Source: Ensifer sp. LC163
Lineage (GTDB): Bacteria > Pseudomonadota > Alphaproteobacteria > Rhizobiales > Rhizobiaceae
Length of the DNA stretch: 64,000 nt
Reading direction: 5' to 3'
Assembly: GCF_001695855.1 (NCBI RefSeq)
Contig: NZ_MBSS01000012.1
Coordinates: 496,001 to 560,000, forward strand
Shown one piece after another: positions 38,981 to 48,848 of the stretch. Position 1 is the stretch's first letter, and each line of letters begins with the position of its first letter. Below the pieces are notes generated by a model, which saw only the letters and a list, made by a program, of their open reading frames with translations, did not search any database and had not been told where the DNA came from. A program made the translations under genes and the position numbers.

Positions 38981-39356
38981 GATCGATCTCGCCGGGCCGC
39001 GCATTGTTACGATACTGCAGGTTGATCAGGATGCCCTTCAGCACGCGCGTCAGGCCGAGGCTGAGTACGATCGCCAGCGGTATCCAGAGCAGGAAATGCA
39101 GCCAGAGCGGCGGATTGAGGTTGACCTCCATCCAGAGCGCCGCGCCGACGACGATGAAGCCGACAATCAGGATGACGAAGACAACCGGACCATCACCGGA
39201 ATCGGCGAAGCGATAGTCGAGATCGCAGTTGGCGCAGGCGGGCTTTACCGTCAGGAACCCGTCGAACAGCTTGCCCTGGCCACATCGCGGGCACAGGCCC
39301 TTGATGCCTGTCATGACCGGGTCGACCGGCGGATAGAGAGCTTTGTCGTCACTCAC
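38973..39356 (-). CDS. DUF983 membrane protein with zinc-ribbon
   Basis: 127 aa. It has an N-terminal CxxC...CxxC zinc ribbon (LCPRCGQGKLFDGF and PACANCDLDY) and two membrane helices (PVVFVILIVGFIVVGAALWMEV and WLHFLLWIPLAIVLSLGLTRVL). DUF983 is frequently next to surf1 and cta genes in alphaproteobacteria. Its function is not established; assembly of the oxidase is a guess from context. It overlaps the L,D-transpeptidase gene by 4 bp and the SURF1 gene by 8 bp. Confidence 0.93.
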   Translation of the reverse strand: MSDDKALYPPVDPVMTGIKGLCPRCGQGKLFDGFLTVKPACANCDLDYRFADSGDGPVVFVILIVGFIVVGAALWMEVNLNPPLWLHFLLWIPLAIVLSLGLTRVLKGILINLQYRNNARPGEIDRG

Positions 39357-39847
39357 GGATTGATCTCGATCGGGGTGTTGTTGGGAACCATGTCCCAGAT
39401 TTCATCCATTTCGGTATTCGTAACCGCAATGCAGCCATCCGTCCAATCGAACATCTGCGTCATAAACGCCAGCCAGCCGAAATAGTTGCGTTGACCGTGG
39501 ATCATGATCATGCCGCCGGGATCGACGCCCTTGGCTGCCGCTGCCTTGATATCCGCGGGTGTCGGATAGGAGACGTGCATCGACAGGTGATAACCGCTCT
39601 GGTCATTACGCCAGTCCAGGACATAGAGACCTTCCGGCGTTCGCCGGTCGCCCTCGCGCTGCTTGTGGCCGATCGGATTGCCACCAAGGGCGATCGTATA
39701 TTGGCGCAACATCTCACCGCCGCGGAAGAGTTGCAGGATCCGCTTTTCCTTGTGCACCACCACGCGGTCGGCCAGATCGCCGGCAAAGGCAGAAAAGCAT
39801 CCGGCCAGAAGCCATGCCGTCGTGACCGCAGCCACGCGTATTTTCAT
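39353..39847 (-). CDS. L,D-transpeptidase (YkuD family)
   Basis: 164 aa from the ATG at 39847 (MKIRVAAVTTAWLLAGCFSAFA; 39862 is an alternative). The signal sequence could be cleaved before GDLADRV. The catalytic pattern is HGQRNYFGWLAFM ... WTDGCIAVTNTEMDEIW: a His upstream and the active Cys in (S/T)xGC. These enzymes form 3-3 crosslinks in peptidoglycan or attach proteins to it in the periplasm. It lies between the ctaE terminator and DUF983, and its stop overlaps the DUF983 start, so a cell-wall gene sits in the oxidase-assembly operon. Confidence 0.9.
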   Translation of the reverse strand: MKIRVAAVTTAWLLAGCFSAFAGDLADRVVVHKEKRILQLFRGGEMLRQYTIALGGNPIGHKQREGDRRTPEGLYVLDWRNDQSGYHLSMHVSYPTPADIKAAAAKGVDPGGMIMIHGQRNYFGWLAFMTQMFDWTDGCIAVTNTEMDEIWDMVPNNTPIEINP

Positions 39848-39891
39848 GTCGGCTCGCCCCATCGATACCACCGCAAGACAAACAAAAAAAT

Positions 39892-39919
39892 AAGGCGGCT
39901 GCATGGTCGCAGCCGCCTT
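39892..39919 (-). terminator. Terminator of the cta operon
   Basis: AAGGCGGCTGC (39892-39902) and GCAGCCGCCTT (39909-39919), an 11-bp perfect stem; on the minus strand it is followed by ATTTTTTTGTTTG. It lies 29 bp after the ctaE stop and separates ctaE from the transpeptidase gene. Confidence 0.9.
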
Positions 39920-39947
39920 GTCGAGAAGAGCTTGAGCTCAAATCCTC

Positions 39948-40826
39948 TTACATGTGAGCGACAGGCGCGCCCCAACCACCCCAGATGTAGATGGAGAAGA
40001 AGAGGAACAGCCAGACGACGTCAACGAAGTGCCAGTACCAGGCGGCCGCTTCGAAGCCGAAGTGCTGCTTCGGCGTGAAGTCGCCACGCAGCGCGCGCAG
40101 CAGGCAGACGAGCAGGAAGATCGTGCCGACCAGGACGTGGAAGCCGTGGAAGCCGGTCGCCATGAAGAAGGTCGCGCCGTAGATCGAGTCCTTGAAGGCG
40201 AACGGAGCGTGAGCGTATTCATAGCCCTGGACGTAGGAGAACAGCACGCCAAGCAGGACGGTCAGCGTCAGGCCGTAGACGAGGCCCTTGCGGTCGTTGT
40301 GCAGCAGCGCGTGGTGCGCCCAGGTTACCGTCGTGCCGGAAAGCAGCAGGATGACGGTGTTGTAGAGGGGCAGGTGCCAGGGATCGAGAACCTCGATGCC
40401 CTTCGGCGGCCAGACGCCGCCGGTAAAGGCCGTGCGGGTCGCCTGGATTGCTTCGCCGGGGAAGAGGCTGGCGTCGAAATAAGCCCAGAACCAGGCGACG
40501 AAGAACATCACTTCCGAGGCGATGAACATGATCATGCCGTAGCGCAGGTGCAGCGAGACGACGCGGGTGTGGTGACCCTCGTGCGCTTCCTTCACCGTGT
40601 CCGACCACCAGCCGTACATGGTGTAGAGGATGACGGCGAGACCGATGAAGAAGACCCACGGATTGGCGAGCTCTGCGCCGAACAGCTTGAAGGAGCCGCC
40701 CGAGAGATAGCGCATGTAGCCGACACCGCCGAACGCCATGACGAATGCGCCGATCGAGGCAAGCAACGGCCAGGGGCTCGGGTCGATGATGTGGTAGTCG
40801 TGATTCTTCTGATGCGCATCGGCCAT
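39948..40826 (-). CDS. ctaE: Cytochrome c oxidase subunit III
   Basis: 292 aa from MADAHQKNHDYHIIDPSPWPLL. Seven membrane helices, with the family blocks MADAHQ..YHIIDPSPWP, EVMFFVAWFWAYFDASLFPGE, LLLSGTTVTWAHHAL and FHGFHVLVGTIFLLV. Subunit III of the aa3 complex supports proton entry and stability of subunit I. It is the last gene of the minus-strand cta operon; a 64-bp gap separates it from ctaG. Confidence 0.97.
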   Translation of the reverse strand: MADAHQKNHDYHIIDPSPWPLLASIGAFVMAFGGVGYMRYLSGGSFKLFGAELANPWVFFIGLAVILYTMYGWWSDTVKEAHEGHHTRVVSLHLRYGMIMFIASEVMFFVAWFWAYFDASLFPGEAIQATRTAFTGGVWPPKGIEVLDPWHLPLYNTVILLLSGTTVTWAHHALLHNDRKGLVYGLTLTVLLGVLFSYVQGYEYAHAPFAFKDSIYGATFFMATGFHGFHVLVGTIFLLVCLLRALRGDFTPKQHFGFEAAAWYWHFVDVVWLFLFFSIYIWGGWGAPVAHM

Positions 40827-40890
40827 GTCAGTAATCCCCGATAGGTCTTTCTCTTGTCGCCCTTTCGGCATAGCCGAAACGGGCCTCCAG

Positions 40891-41490
40891 TCAAAGTTTG
40901 TTCTCAGTTTCGCCCGTCTTCACCTGTGCGACCGGCTTCGACGGCTCGCGCGGGTAGAAGGTGTAGGAAAGTGTCAGTGTCTTGATGTCCTTGGTCTCGA
41001 CCGCCTTGACCATGTCCGGATCGACGAAGAATACCACCGGCATCTCCATCTCCTCTCCCGGCTGCAGGGTCGTCTCGGTAAAGCAGAAGCATTGAACCTT
41101 GTTGAAGTAGGCGCCGGCCTGCATCGGCGTGACGTTGAACGTCGCCTGCCCGGTCGTCGGCTTCGACGAAAGGTTCTTGGCACGGTACATCACCTGCACG
41201 GTCTCGCCGATCCTGACGTCGATGTCGCGCTGAACCGGCTTGAACTCCCAAGGCAGGCCGCCAGAGGTATTGGCGTCGAAGGTGACCTTGACCTTTTCGT
41301 CAAGAATGACGTCCGATGCCTGCTCGACGCGCTGCGTCGTGCCGTTATAGCCGGTGACGCGGCAGAACATGTCGTAGAGTGGCACTGCCGCGTAGGCCAT
41401 GCCCGTCATGCCGACAACGAAGGCGAGGCAGGTGCCGACGATGACGCCGTTGGAACGCTGCTTCTGCTCGGAATTCTGGGAGGTCGTCAT
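40891..41490 (-). CDS. ctaG: CtaG/Cox11 copper chaperone for CuB
   Basis: 199 aa. One N-terminal membrane helix ([29 protein letters not shown]) is followed by a periplasmic immunoglobulin-like domain. The copper-binding cysteines are in [11 protein letters not shown] (CFCF motif), with a third at [11 protein letters not shown]. Cox11 delivers copper to the CuB centre of subunit I. It lies 12 bp after the small membrane protein gene and upstream of ctaE. Confidence 0.97.
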   Translation of the reverse strand: MTTSQNSEQKQRSNGVIVGTCLAFVVGMTGMAYAAVPLYDMFCRVTGYNGTTQRVEQASDVILDEKVKVTFDANTSGGLPWEFKPVQRDIDVRIGETVQVMYRAKNLSSKPTTGQATFNVTPMQAGAYFNKVQCFCFTETTLQPGEEMEMPVVFFVDPDMVKAVETKDIKTLTLSYTFYPREPSKPVAQVKTGETENKL

Positions 41491-41502
41491 ATCACGTCTC
41501 CC

Positions 41503-41643
41503 TCAGTTGACCATGCCGTTGCCGAACTTGATCAGCGTGACGACGTAGAACAGGACGACCAGACCAGCCAGCACGATACCGAGCGCAATGTTGCGGCCGC
41601 GGCGCGACTTCTTCTGGGCTTCGTTCAGCTTGACGGTTTCCAT
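41503..41643 (-). CDS. Small single-helix protein of the cta operon (CoxF-like)
   Basis: 46 aa: a basic N-terminus [18 protein letters not shown] followed by one membrane helix (IALGIVLAGLVVLFYVVTLIKF). It lies exactly between ctaB and ctaG; its ATG overlaps the ctaB stop by 1 nt (TGATG). Small proteins at this position in alphaproteobacterial cta operons are annotated CoxF or hypothetical; their role in oxidase assembly is not well established. It is easily missed because of its size. Confidence 0.85.
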   Translation of the reverse strand: METVKLNEAQKKSRRGRNIALGIVLAGLVVLFYVVTLIKFGNGMVN

Positions 41644-42599
41644 CAGGCAACACTCCCGGCATTCAACCAGATATTGACGATCAGGTGATCCGCCATCAGA
41701 GCGGAGAAGATCACGAACAGATACATGATCGAGAAGGCAAAAAGCTTCTTGGCGGGCAGCATGCGCTCATCCGTCTCAGGCATGCGCAGCACGCCGATCG
41801 AATACCAGATGAAGCCGAGACCAAGCGCTGCTGCAACCGCCCCGTATCCGATGCTCGCGAAACCGAGCAAGGTGGGACAGATGCCGATCAGGGCAGTCAG
41901 CACGGCATAGATGACGATCTGCTTCTTGGTGGTTGCCTGGCCGCAGACATTGGGCAGCATCGGCACACCGACGGAGCCGTAGTCGCCCATCTTGAACAGT
42001 GCGAGCGCCCAGAAATGCGCCGGCGTCCACAGGAAGGTGATAAGGAACAGGATGATGCTTTCGACGGATACGCCGCCGGTGACACAGGCCCAGCCGATCA
42101 TGGGCGGGAAGGCACCGGCAGCACCGCCGATGACGATGTTCTGCGGCGTCGAGCGCTTGAGCCACATCGTATAGATGACGGCGTAGAAGAAGATGGTGAA
42201 GGCGAGCAACCCGGCTGCGAGCCAATTGACGGCGAGCCCGAGGATGATCACGGAAAAAGCGGAGAGCGTCAGACCGAAGGCCAGCGCTTCCTCGGGCAGG
42301 ATCTTGCCGGCCGGGATCGGGCGCTTGGCCGTGCGGGTCATGACCGCGTCGATATCGGCGTCATACCACATGTTGAGCGCGCCGGAGGCGCCTGCACCGA
42401 CTGCGATGCACAGGATGGCGATGAAACCGATGAAGGGATTGATGTGTCCGGGCGCGAGCACGAGGCCGGCAAGCGCCGTGAACACGACGAGCGACATGAC
42501 GCGGGGCTTCAGAAGCTCGAAGTAATCGCGTGCAGAGGCCTCGGACAGGCGCGGTGCACCATCCATGCCAACTGCTTCGTGATTGTCGATGACCGTCAT
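41643..42599 (-). CDS. ctaB: Protoheme IX farnesyltransferase (heme o synthase)
   Basis: 318 aa from the ATG at 42599; the longer frame overlaps ctaD antisense and is spurious. UbiA-type prenyltransferase with about nine helices. The prenyl-diphosphate motif is [21 protein letters not shown] (NxxxD..D) and the second is [18 protein letters not shown]. It makes heme o, precursor of heme a for the aa3 oxidase. Ends one base into the small TM gene. Confidence 0.97.
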   Translation of the reverse strand: MTVIDNHEAVGMDGAPRLSEASARDYFELLKPRVMSLVVFTALAGLVLAPGHINPFIGFIAILCIAVGAGASGALNMWYDADIDAVMTRTAKRPIPAGKILPEEALAFGLTLSAFSVIILGLAVNWLAAGLLAFTIFFYAVIYTMWLKRSTPQNIVIGGAAGAFPPMIGWACVTGGVSVESIILFLITFLWTPAHFWALALFKMGDYGSVGVPMLPNVCGQATTKKQIVIYAVLTALIGICPTLLGFASIGYGAVAAALGLGFIWYSIGVLRMPETDERMLPAKKLFAFSIMYLFVIFSALMADHLIVNIWLNAGSVA

Positions 42600-42660
42600 G
42601 TCTCGTCCTTGATCGTCTTTTGCCCATACGGGCCGTCTTTTGCCGGTTCTCCGGCGGGGT

Positions 42661-42684
42661 GAAGCCGCCGGAACCGGCGGCTTC
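42661..42684. promoter_or_regulatory. Strong hairpin between ctaD and ctaB
   Basis: GAAGCCGCCGG (42661-42671) and CCGGCGGCTTC (42674-42684), 11 bp, just after the ctaD stop codon at 42698. No U-run follows in the direction of transcription. It could protect the 3' end of a ctaC-ctaD message and allow partial read-through into ctaB. Confidence 0.5.
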
Positions 42685-42697
42685 TGTTTCTTTCCCA

Positions 42698-45291
<2,594 letters not shown>

Positions 45292-45646
45292 AATATGTCT
45301 CCCCAATGCGCTTGATCAGGATCAAACCGAAACGCAGAATCCCTGCGATACTGCAGCGCTTCAAACCACAGTTTGCCCAGCGCCGCAACATCTGTGCAAT
45401 CAACCCCATGCGGCATTTTTGCACAAATGCGACTTTTCTCACAGGCACCCCTCGGAACCCCAGGCGAATCGACTTATATGCCTCGTTCTGCGCCGCCGAC
45501 GGCGCTATCACGCCACGTCAGCGCGACAATGGCGCTCCGCGAGCCCAATTTCCGCCATATGGCGCTGGAATGTACCCCACAGGGCTTTTCATTTCTCCCT
45601 GCGCGCTTCAAGAATAGCCCTGATGATTCGACGTTTTGAGGTTTAC
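45292..45646. other. Divergent intergenic region ctaC / IalB-family gene
   Basis: 355 bp without a supported gene. On the ctaC side it holds the FNR/FixK-type box at 45312-45325 and the ctaC ribosome-binding site. On the other side TTATAT around 45474-45479 could be a -10 hexamer for the IalB-family gene, with no clear -35. No terminator or repeat. Confidence 0.5.
45312..45325. promoter_or_regulatory. FNR/FixK-type binding site upstream of ctaC
   Basis: TTGATCAGGATCAA is a perfect TTGAT-N4-ATCAA palindrome, the consensus recognised by FNR/FixK-type regulators that respond to low oxygen. Its centre is ~28 bp upstream of the ctaC start. For class II activation (box at -41.5) the transcript would have to start inside the coding sequence, so repression of the aa3 oxidase under microoxic conditions is the likelier reading. 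Confidence 0.75.
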
Positions 45647-46177
45647 ATGGGCCTGCCCCTTTTCTCCCGACTGTCGGCTCTTGCCGCTCTCGGATTTGCC
45701 GTTCTCGCCCTTCCCACGGCGAGTGCTGCCCAACAACCCGCTGGCGCGCCCGGAACGGTCAAGTCCAACCATGGTGCATGGTCAATCGTCTGCGATCAGC
45801 CGGCAGGTGCATCGGCCGACCAATGCGCCCTGATGCAGAACGTCATCGCCGAAGACCGGCCGGAAGTCGGCCTCTCGGTCGTCGTGCTCAAGACCGCCGA
45901 CCGCAAGGCGAAGATCCTGCGCGTTCTGGCGCCGCTCGGCGTACTGCTTCCGAACGGCCTCGGCCTCAATGTCGACGGCAAGGATATCGGCCGCGCCTAT
46001 TTCGTGCGCTGCTTCTCCGACGGCTGCTATGCCGAGGTCGTGCTTGAAGACGAACTGTTGAAGACCTTCCGCTCCGGCGCGACGGCGACCTTCATCGTCT
46101 TCCAGTCGCCGGAAGAAGGCATCGGCATTCCGGTCGATCTCAAAGGTTTCGGCGAAGGCTACGACGCCCTGCCGTAA
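45647..46177 (+). CDS. Invasion-associated locus B (IalB) family protein
   Basis: 176 aa from the ATG at 45647, with TGAGG six bases upstream. The signal peptide LFSRLSALAALGFAVLALPTASA is cleaved before AQQPAG. The mature domain shows WSIVCDQPAGASADQCALMQNVI, LGVLLPNGLGLNVDGKDIGRAYFVRCFSDGCYAEVVL and FIVFQSPEEGIGIPVDLKGF, the IalB family pattern with two cysteine pairs. IalB of Bartonella affects erythrocyte invasion, but in rhizobia the protein is a general periplasmic protein of unknown role. Divergent from ctaC. Confidence 0.9.
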   Translation: MGLPLFSRLSALAALGFAVLALPTASAAQQPAGAPGTVKSNHGAWSIVCDQPAGASADQCALMQNVIAEDRPEVGLSVVVLKTADRKAKILRVLAPLGVLLPNGLGLNVDGKDIGRAYFVRCFSDGCYAEVVLEDELLKTFRSGATATFIVFQSPEEGIGIPVDLKGFGEGYDALP

Positions 46178-46202
46178 AGGCAGCCATTACAAACCGCTTT
46201 CG

Positions 46203-46229
46203 AAGCCGCGTCTCGTGCGCGGCTTTTTC
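46203..46229 (+). terminator. Terminator of the IalB-family gene
   Basis: AAGCCGCG (46203-46210) and CGCGGCTT (46218-46225), seven-base loop, followed by TTT. It starts 26 bp after the stop. Confidence 0.75.
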
Positions 46230-46260
46230 ATTTCCGCCGCGAAGAAGCAGGCAAAACAAA

Positions 46261-46286
46261 GAAGCCCGGACTTTCGTCCGGGCTTC
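46261..46286 (-). terminator. Terminator of ribB
   Basis: GAAGCCCGGAC (46261-46271) and GTCCGGGCTTC (46276-46286), perfect 11-bp stem; on the minus strand it is followed by TTTGTTTTG. It lies 26 bp beyond the ribB stop. Confidence 0.85.
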
Positions 46287-46311
46287 ATCGATCGGAATGA
46301 TGGAAAACGGG

Positions 46312-47412
46312 TTAGATAATGTCGGTCGCGGCAATCTTGATGCCGAAGCCTTCGAGGCCGACATAGTGGCGCTCGCGCGAGGCGATCAGACGGATGGAGC
46401 TGATGCCGAGATCCTTCAGGATCTGCGCGCCGAGGCCGATCTCCAGCCATTCGCTTTCACGGGCCTGCGCCTCGTCATGGGCTTCGCGATCATGTTTACC
46501 CTTGCGGGCGGTCTGCGACACGCCGACGCCGACCGAACCTTCGCGCAGATAGACGATGACGCCCCTGCCCTCTTCGGCCATGCGCTTCATGATCCGGTCG
46601 ATCTGGCAGTCCTTGCCGAACACGTCGGCGCCGACATTTTCAAGGTGCAGGCGAACCGGAATATCGACACCGTCACGGATGTCGCCGAAGACGACGGCAA
46701 GATGCTGCATCGGATCCCAGGGCAACGAATAGGAATGTCCCTTGGCCTCGCCGTACGGTGTCTCGATGTCGAACGAGCCGCCTTGCTCAATCAGCGTTTC
46801 CTTGCGCTGGCGGTAGGCGATCAGGTCGGCGACCGAGACCTGCTTCAAACCATGCTTTTCGGCAAAGGCGCTGACCTGCGGGCCGCGCGTGACGGTACCG
46901 TCATCATTGACCAGTTCGCAGATGACGCCGATCGGCGGCAGGCTTGCGAGCTTGCAGAGATCGACGGCGGCCTCCGTGTGGCCCGAACGCATCAGAACGC
47001 CGCCTTCGCGGGCGACCAGCGGGAAGATATGGCCCGGACGCACGAAATCGGTCGGCCCGACATTGGGGTTGGCGAGGTTGCGCACCGTCAGCGTCCGATC
47101 GTCGGCTGAGATGCCGGTGGTCGTGCCGTGCTTGAAGTCGACCGACACGGTAAAGGCGGTGGTGTGCGCCGAGTCGTTCTCCGCCACCATGGCGTTGAGG
47201 TTGAGGCGTTTTGCCTCCTCGCGCGGCATCGGCGTGCAGACGATGCCCGAGGTGTGGCGCACGATGAAGGCCATCTTCTCCGGCGTGCAATGGACAGCGG
47301 CAACGATCAGGTCGCCTTCGTTCTCGCGGCCGCCATCGTCGGTGACGACGACAATCTCGCCGGCTTCGAAGGCACGGATGGCATCAACGACACGCTTCTG
47401 GTCATAGGACAT
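46312..47412 (-). CDS. ribB: 3,4-dihydroxy-2-butanone-4-phosphate synthase with degenerate GTP cyclohydrolase II domain
   Basis: 366 aa, the length of a RibBA fusion. The N-terminal ~205 residues are a complete DHBP synthase: VVTDDGGRENEGDLI, the catalytic MRSGHTEAAVDLCKLA and GVICELVNDDGT. It makes the four-carbon unit of riboflavin from ribulose 5-phosphate. The C-terminal half has the GCH II fold but lacks the zinc cysteines: where active RibA has SEC..GD..RCDCG, this has RLHLENVGADVFGKDCQIDRIMKRM. It is therefore expected to lack cyclohydrolase activity. A mosaic repeat starts 20 bp upstream, and no FMN riboswitch is visible. Confidence 0.93.
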   Translation of the reverse strand: MSYDQKRVVDAIRAFEAGEIVVVTDDGGRENEGDLIVAAVHCTPEKMAFIVRHTSGIVCTPMPREEAKRLNLNAMVAENDSAHTTAFTVSVDFKHGTTTGISADDRTLTVRNLANPNVGPTDFVRPGHIFPLVAREGGVLMRSGHTEAAVDLCKLASLPPIGVICELVNDDGTVTRGPQVSAFAEKHGLKQVSVADLIAYRQRKETLIEQGGSFDIETPYGEAKGHSYSLPWDPMQHLAVVFGDIRDGVDIPVRLHLENVGADVFGKDCQIDRIMKRMAEEGRGVIVYLREGSVGVGVSQTARKGKHDREAHDEAQARESEWLEIGLGAQILKDLGISSIRLIASRERHYVGLEGFGIKIAATDII

Positions 47413-47432
47413 CTTTTTCTTCCCGAATTACT

Positions 47433-47537
47433 TACAGCGCCGCGCGTCCATTTAGACGCGCAAAGGTCGCTGTAACACTTTGAGTTGCTGCATAATTTTG
47501 TCCTTAAATCGGTTCCGATTTAAGGAATTATGCAGTA
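47433..47537 (+). repeat. Rhizobial intergenic mosaic repeat, copy 4, overlapping the aroC stop
   Basis: TACAGCG (47433-47439) opens the outer stem (closing CGCTGTA), with GCGCGTC/GACGCGC inside, then CCTTAAATCG/CGATTTAAGG (loop GTTC) and the TTATGCAGTA tail. It fills nearly the entire 115-bp gap between ribB and aroC. The tail carries the aroC stop codon (TAA on the minus strand at 47528-47530) and the last codons of aroC. Confidence 0.85.
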
Positions 47538-48628
47538 AGCCGGCCGGTCTGGCCACGGTCACGCAGGTAGTGGTCCGCAATCGTGCAGGCAACCATCGCC
47601 TCGCCGATCGGCACGGCGCGAATGCCGACGCAAGGGTCATGACGCCCCTTGGTGCGCACATCCACCTCGTTACCGTCACTGTCGATCGAACGACGCTCGG
47701 TGAGGATAGAGGAGGTCGGCTTGATCGCAAAGCGGGCGATGACAGGCTGGCCGGTTGAAATGCCACCAAGAATACCGCCGGCATTGTTGGAGAGGAAGAC
47801 CGGCTTGCCGTCGTCACCGATGCGCATCTCGTCGGCATTTTCCTCGCCGGTGATTTCGGCGGCACCGAAACCGTTGCCAATCTCGACGCCCTTGACGGCG
47901 TTGATCGACATCAGGTTTGCGGCAATGTCCTGGTCCAGCTTGGCATAGATCGGCGCTCCGATGCCGGCCGGCACGCCCTCGGCCACGACCTCGACGACGG
48001 CGCCGATGGACGACCCGGACTGGCGGATACCATCGAGATATTCCTCCCAGACGGGCACGATCGCCGGATCCGGCGCGAAGAACGGGTTATTGTTGACCTC
48101 GGTCCAATCCCAGTTGGCGCGGTCGATCTTGTGTTTGCCGATCTGAACCAGCGCGGCGCGCACGACGAGACCCGGCACCACCTTGCGGGCGATACCACCG
48201 GCAGCAACGCGCGCTGCCGTTTCGCGCGCCGACGATCGGCCGCCGCCGCGGTAGTCGCGAATGCCGTATTTGACGTCGTAGGTGTAGTCGGCATGCCCCG
48301 GTCGATAGCGCTTGGAGATCTCCGAATAATCCTTCGAGCGCTGGTCGGTGTTTTCGATCAGCATCGAGATCGGCGTGCCGGTGGAGATCATCGTCTCGCC
48401 GTCCTCATCCAGCATCACGCCGGAAAGAACCTTGACGAGATCGTCCTCACGGCGCTGCGTGACGAACCGCGACTGGCCGGGCTTACGCTTGTCGAGCCAG
48501 GCCTGCAGTTCGGCCAGCGTGAAACGAATGCCGGGCGGGCAACCATCCACCACGCAGCCGAGCGCCGGGCCGTGGCTTTCCCCCCAGGTGGTGACGCGGA
48601 AGAGGTGACCGAAAGTATTGTGAGACAT
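47528..48628 (-). CDS. aroC: Chorismate synthase
   Basis: 366 aa from [24 protein letters not shown] at 48628. It catalyses the FMN-dependent last step of the shikimate pathway in the cytoplasm. The signatures are [56 protein letters not shown] and [20 protein letters not shown]. All are intact. The last residues (RLTA) and the stop are encoded by the mosaic repeat at 47433-47537, so the C-terminal few residues may differ from relatives. ribB follows 116 bp downstream on the same strand. Confidence 0.97.
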   Translation of the reverse strand: MSHNTFGHLFRVTTWGESHGPALGCVVDGCPPGIRFTLAELQAWLDKRKPGQSRFVTQRREDDLVKVLSGVMLDEDGETMISTGTPISMLIENTDQRSKDYSEISKRYRPGHADYTYDVKYGIRDYRGGGRSSARETAARVAAGGIARKVVPGLVVRAALVQIGKHKIDRANWDWTEVNNNPFFAPDPAIVPVWEEYLDGIRQSGSSIGAVVEVVAEGVPAGIGAPIYAKLDQDIAANLMSINAVKGVEIGNGFGAAEITGEENADEMRIGDDGKPVFLSNNAGGILGGISTGQPVIARFAIKPTSSILTERRSIDSDGNEVDVRTKGRHDPCVGIRAVPIGEAMVACTIADHYLRDRGQTGRLTA

Positions 48629-48730
48629 GAGGCAACCGAACTCTGAGAAGCAACGGACGTACATGTTTCATGTACGGACACCACTCTCTTAGTGGAAAGC
48701 CGGGACAGGGGAAAGTCTTTCCGATCACCG

Positions 48731-48826
48731 CTAAAGCGCGTCGCGATCTCTAGGATTCGCTTGTCGCGCGTCGGCCCCTGTTCTTATGCATGTCCCGCAA
48801 CACCGCCACAGGCTTTTGCGGGACAT
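48731..48826 (-). repeat. RIME-like repeat, diverged copy
   Basis: On the minus strand the region reads as a RIME-like element: GGATGTCCCGCAAAAGCC.. TGTGGCGGTGTTGCGGGACATGCA, a long dyad (TGTCCCGCAA with TTGCGGGACA), next to AAGCGCGTCGCGATC on the other side. It is less conserved than the copies at 7381 and 16967. It lies between aroC and the CHASE-GGDEF-EAL gene. Confidence 0.65.
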
Positions 48827-48848
48827 CCACTCTGCCTTTGCGCCCGCC

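Noticed and set aside
47452-47880. Minus-strand 142-aa frame ending in repeat-derived sequence
   Set aside because: It is an alternative frame of aroC that continues into the mosaic repeat; the C-terminal residues are repeat translation.
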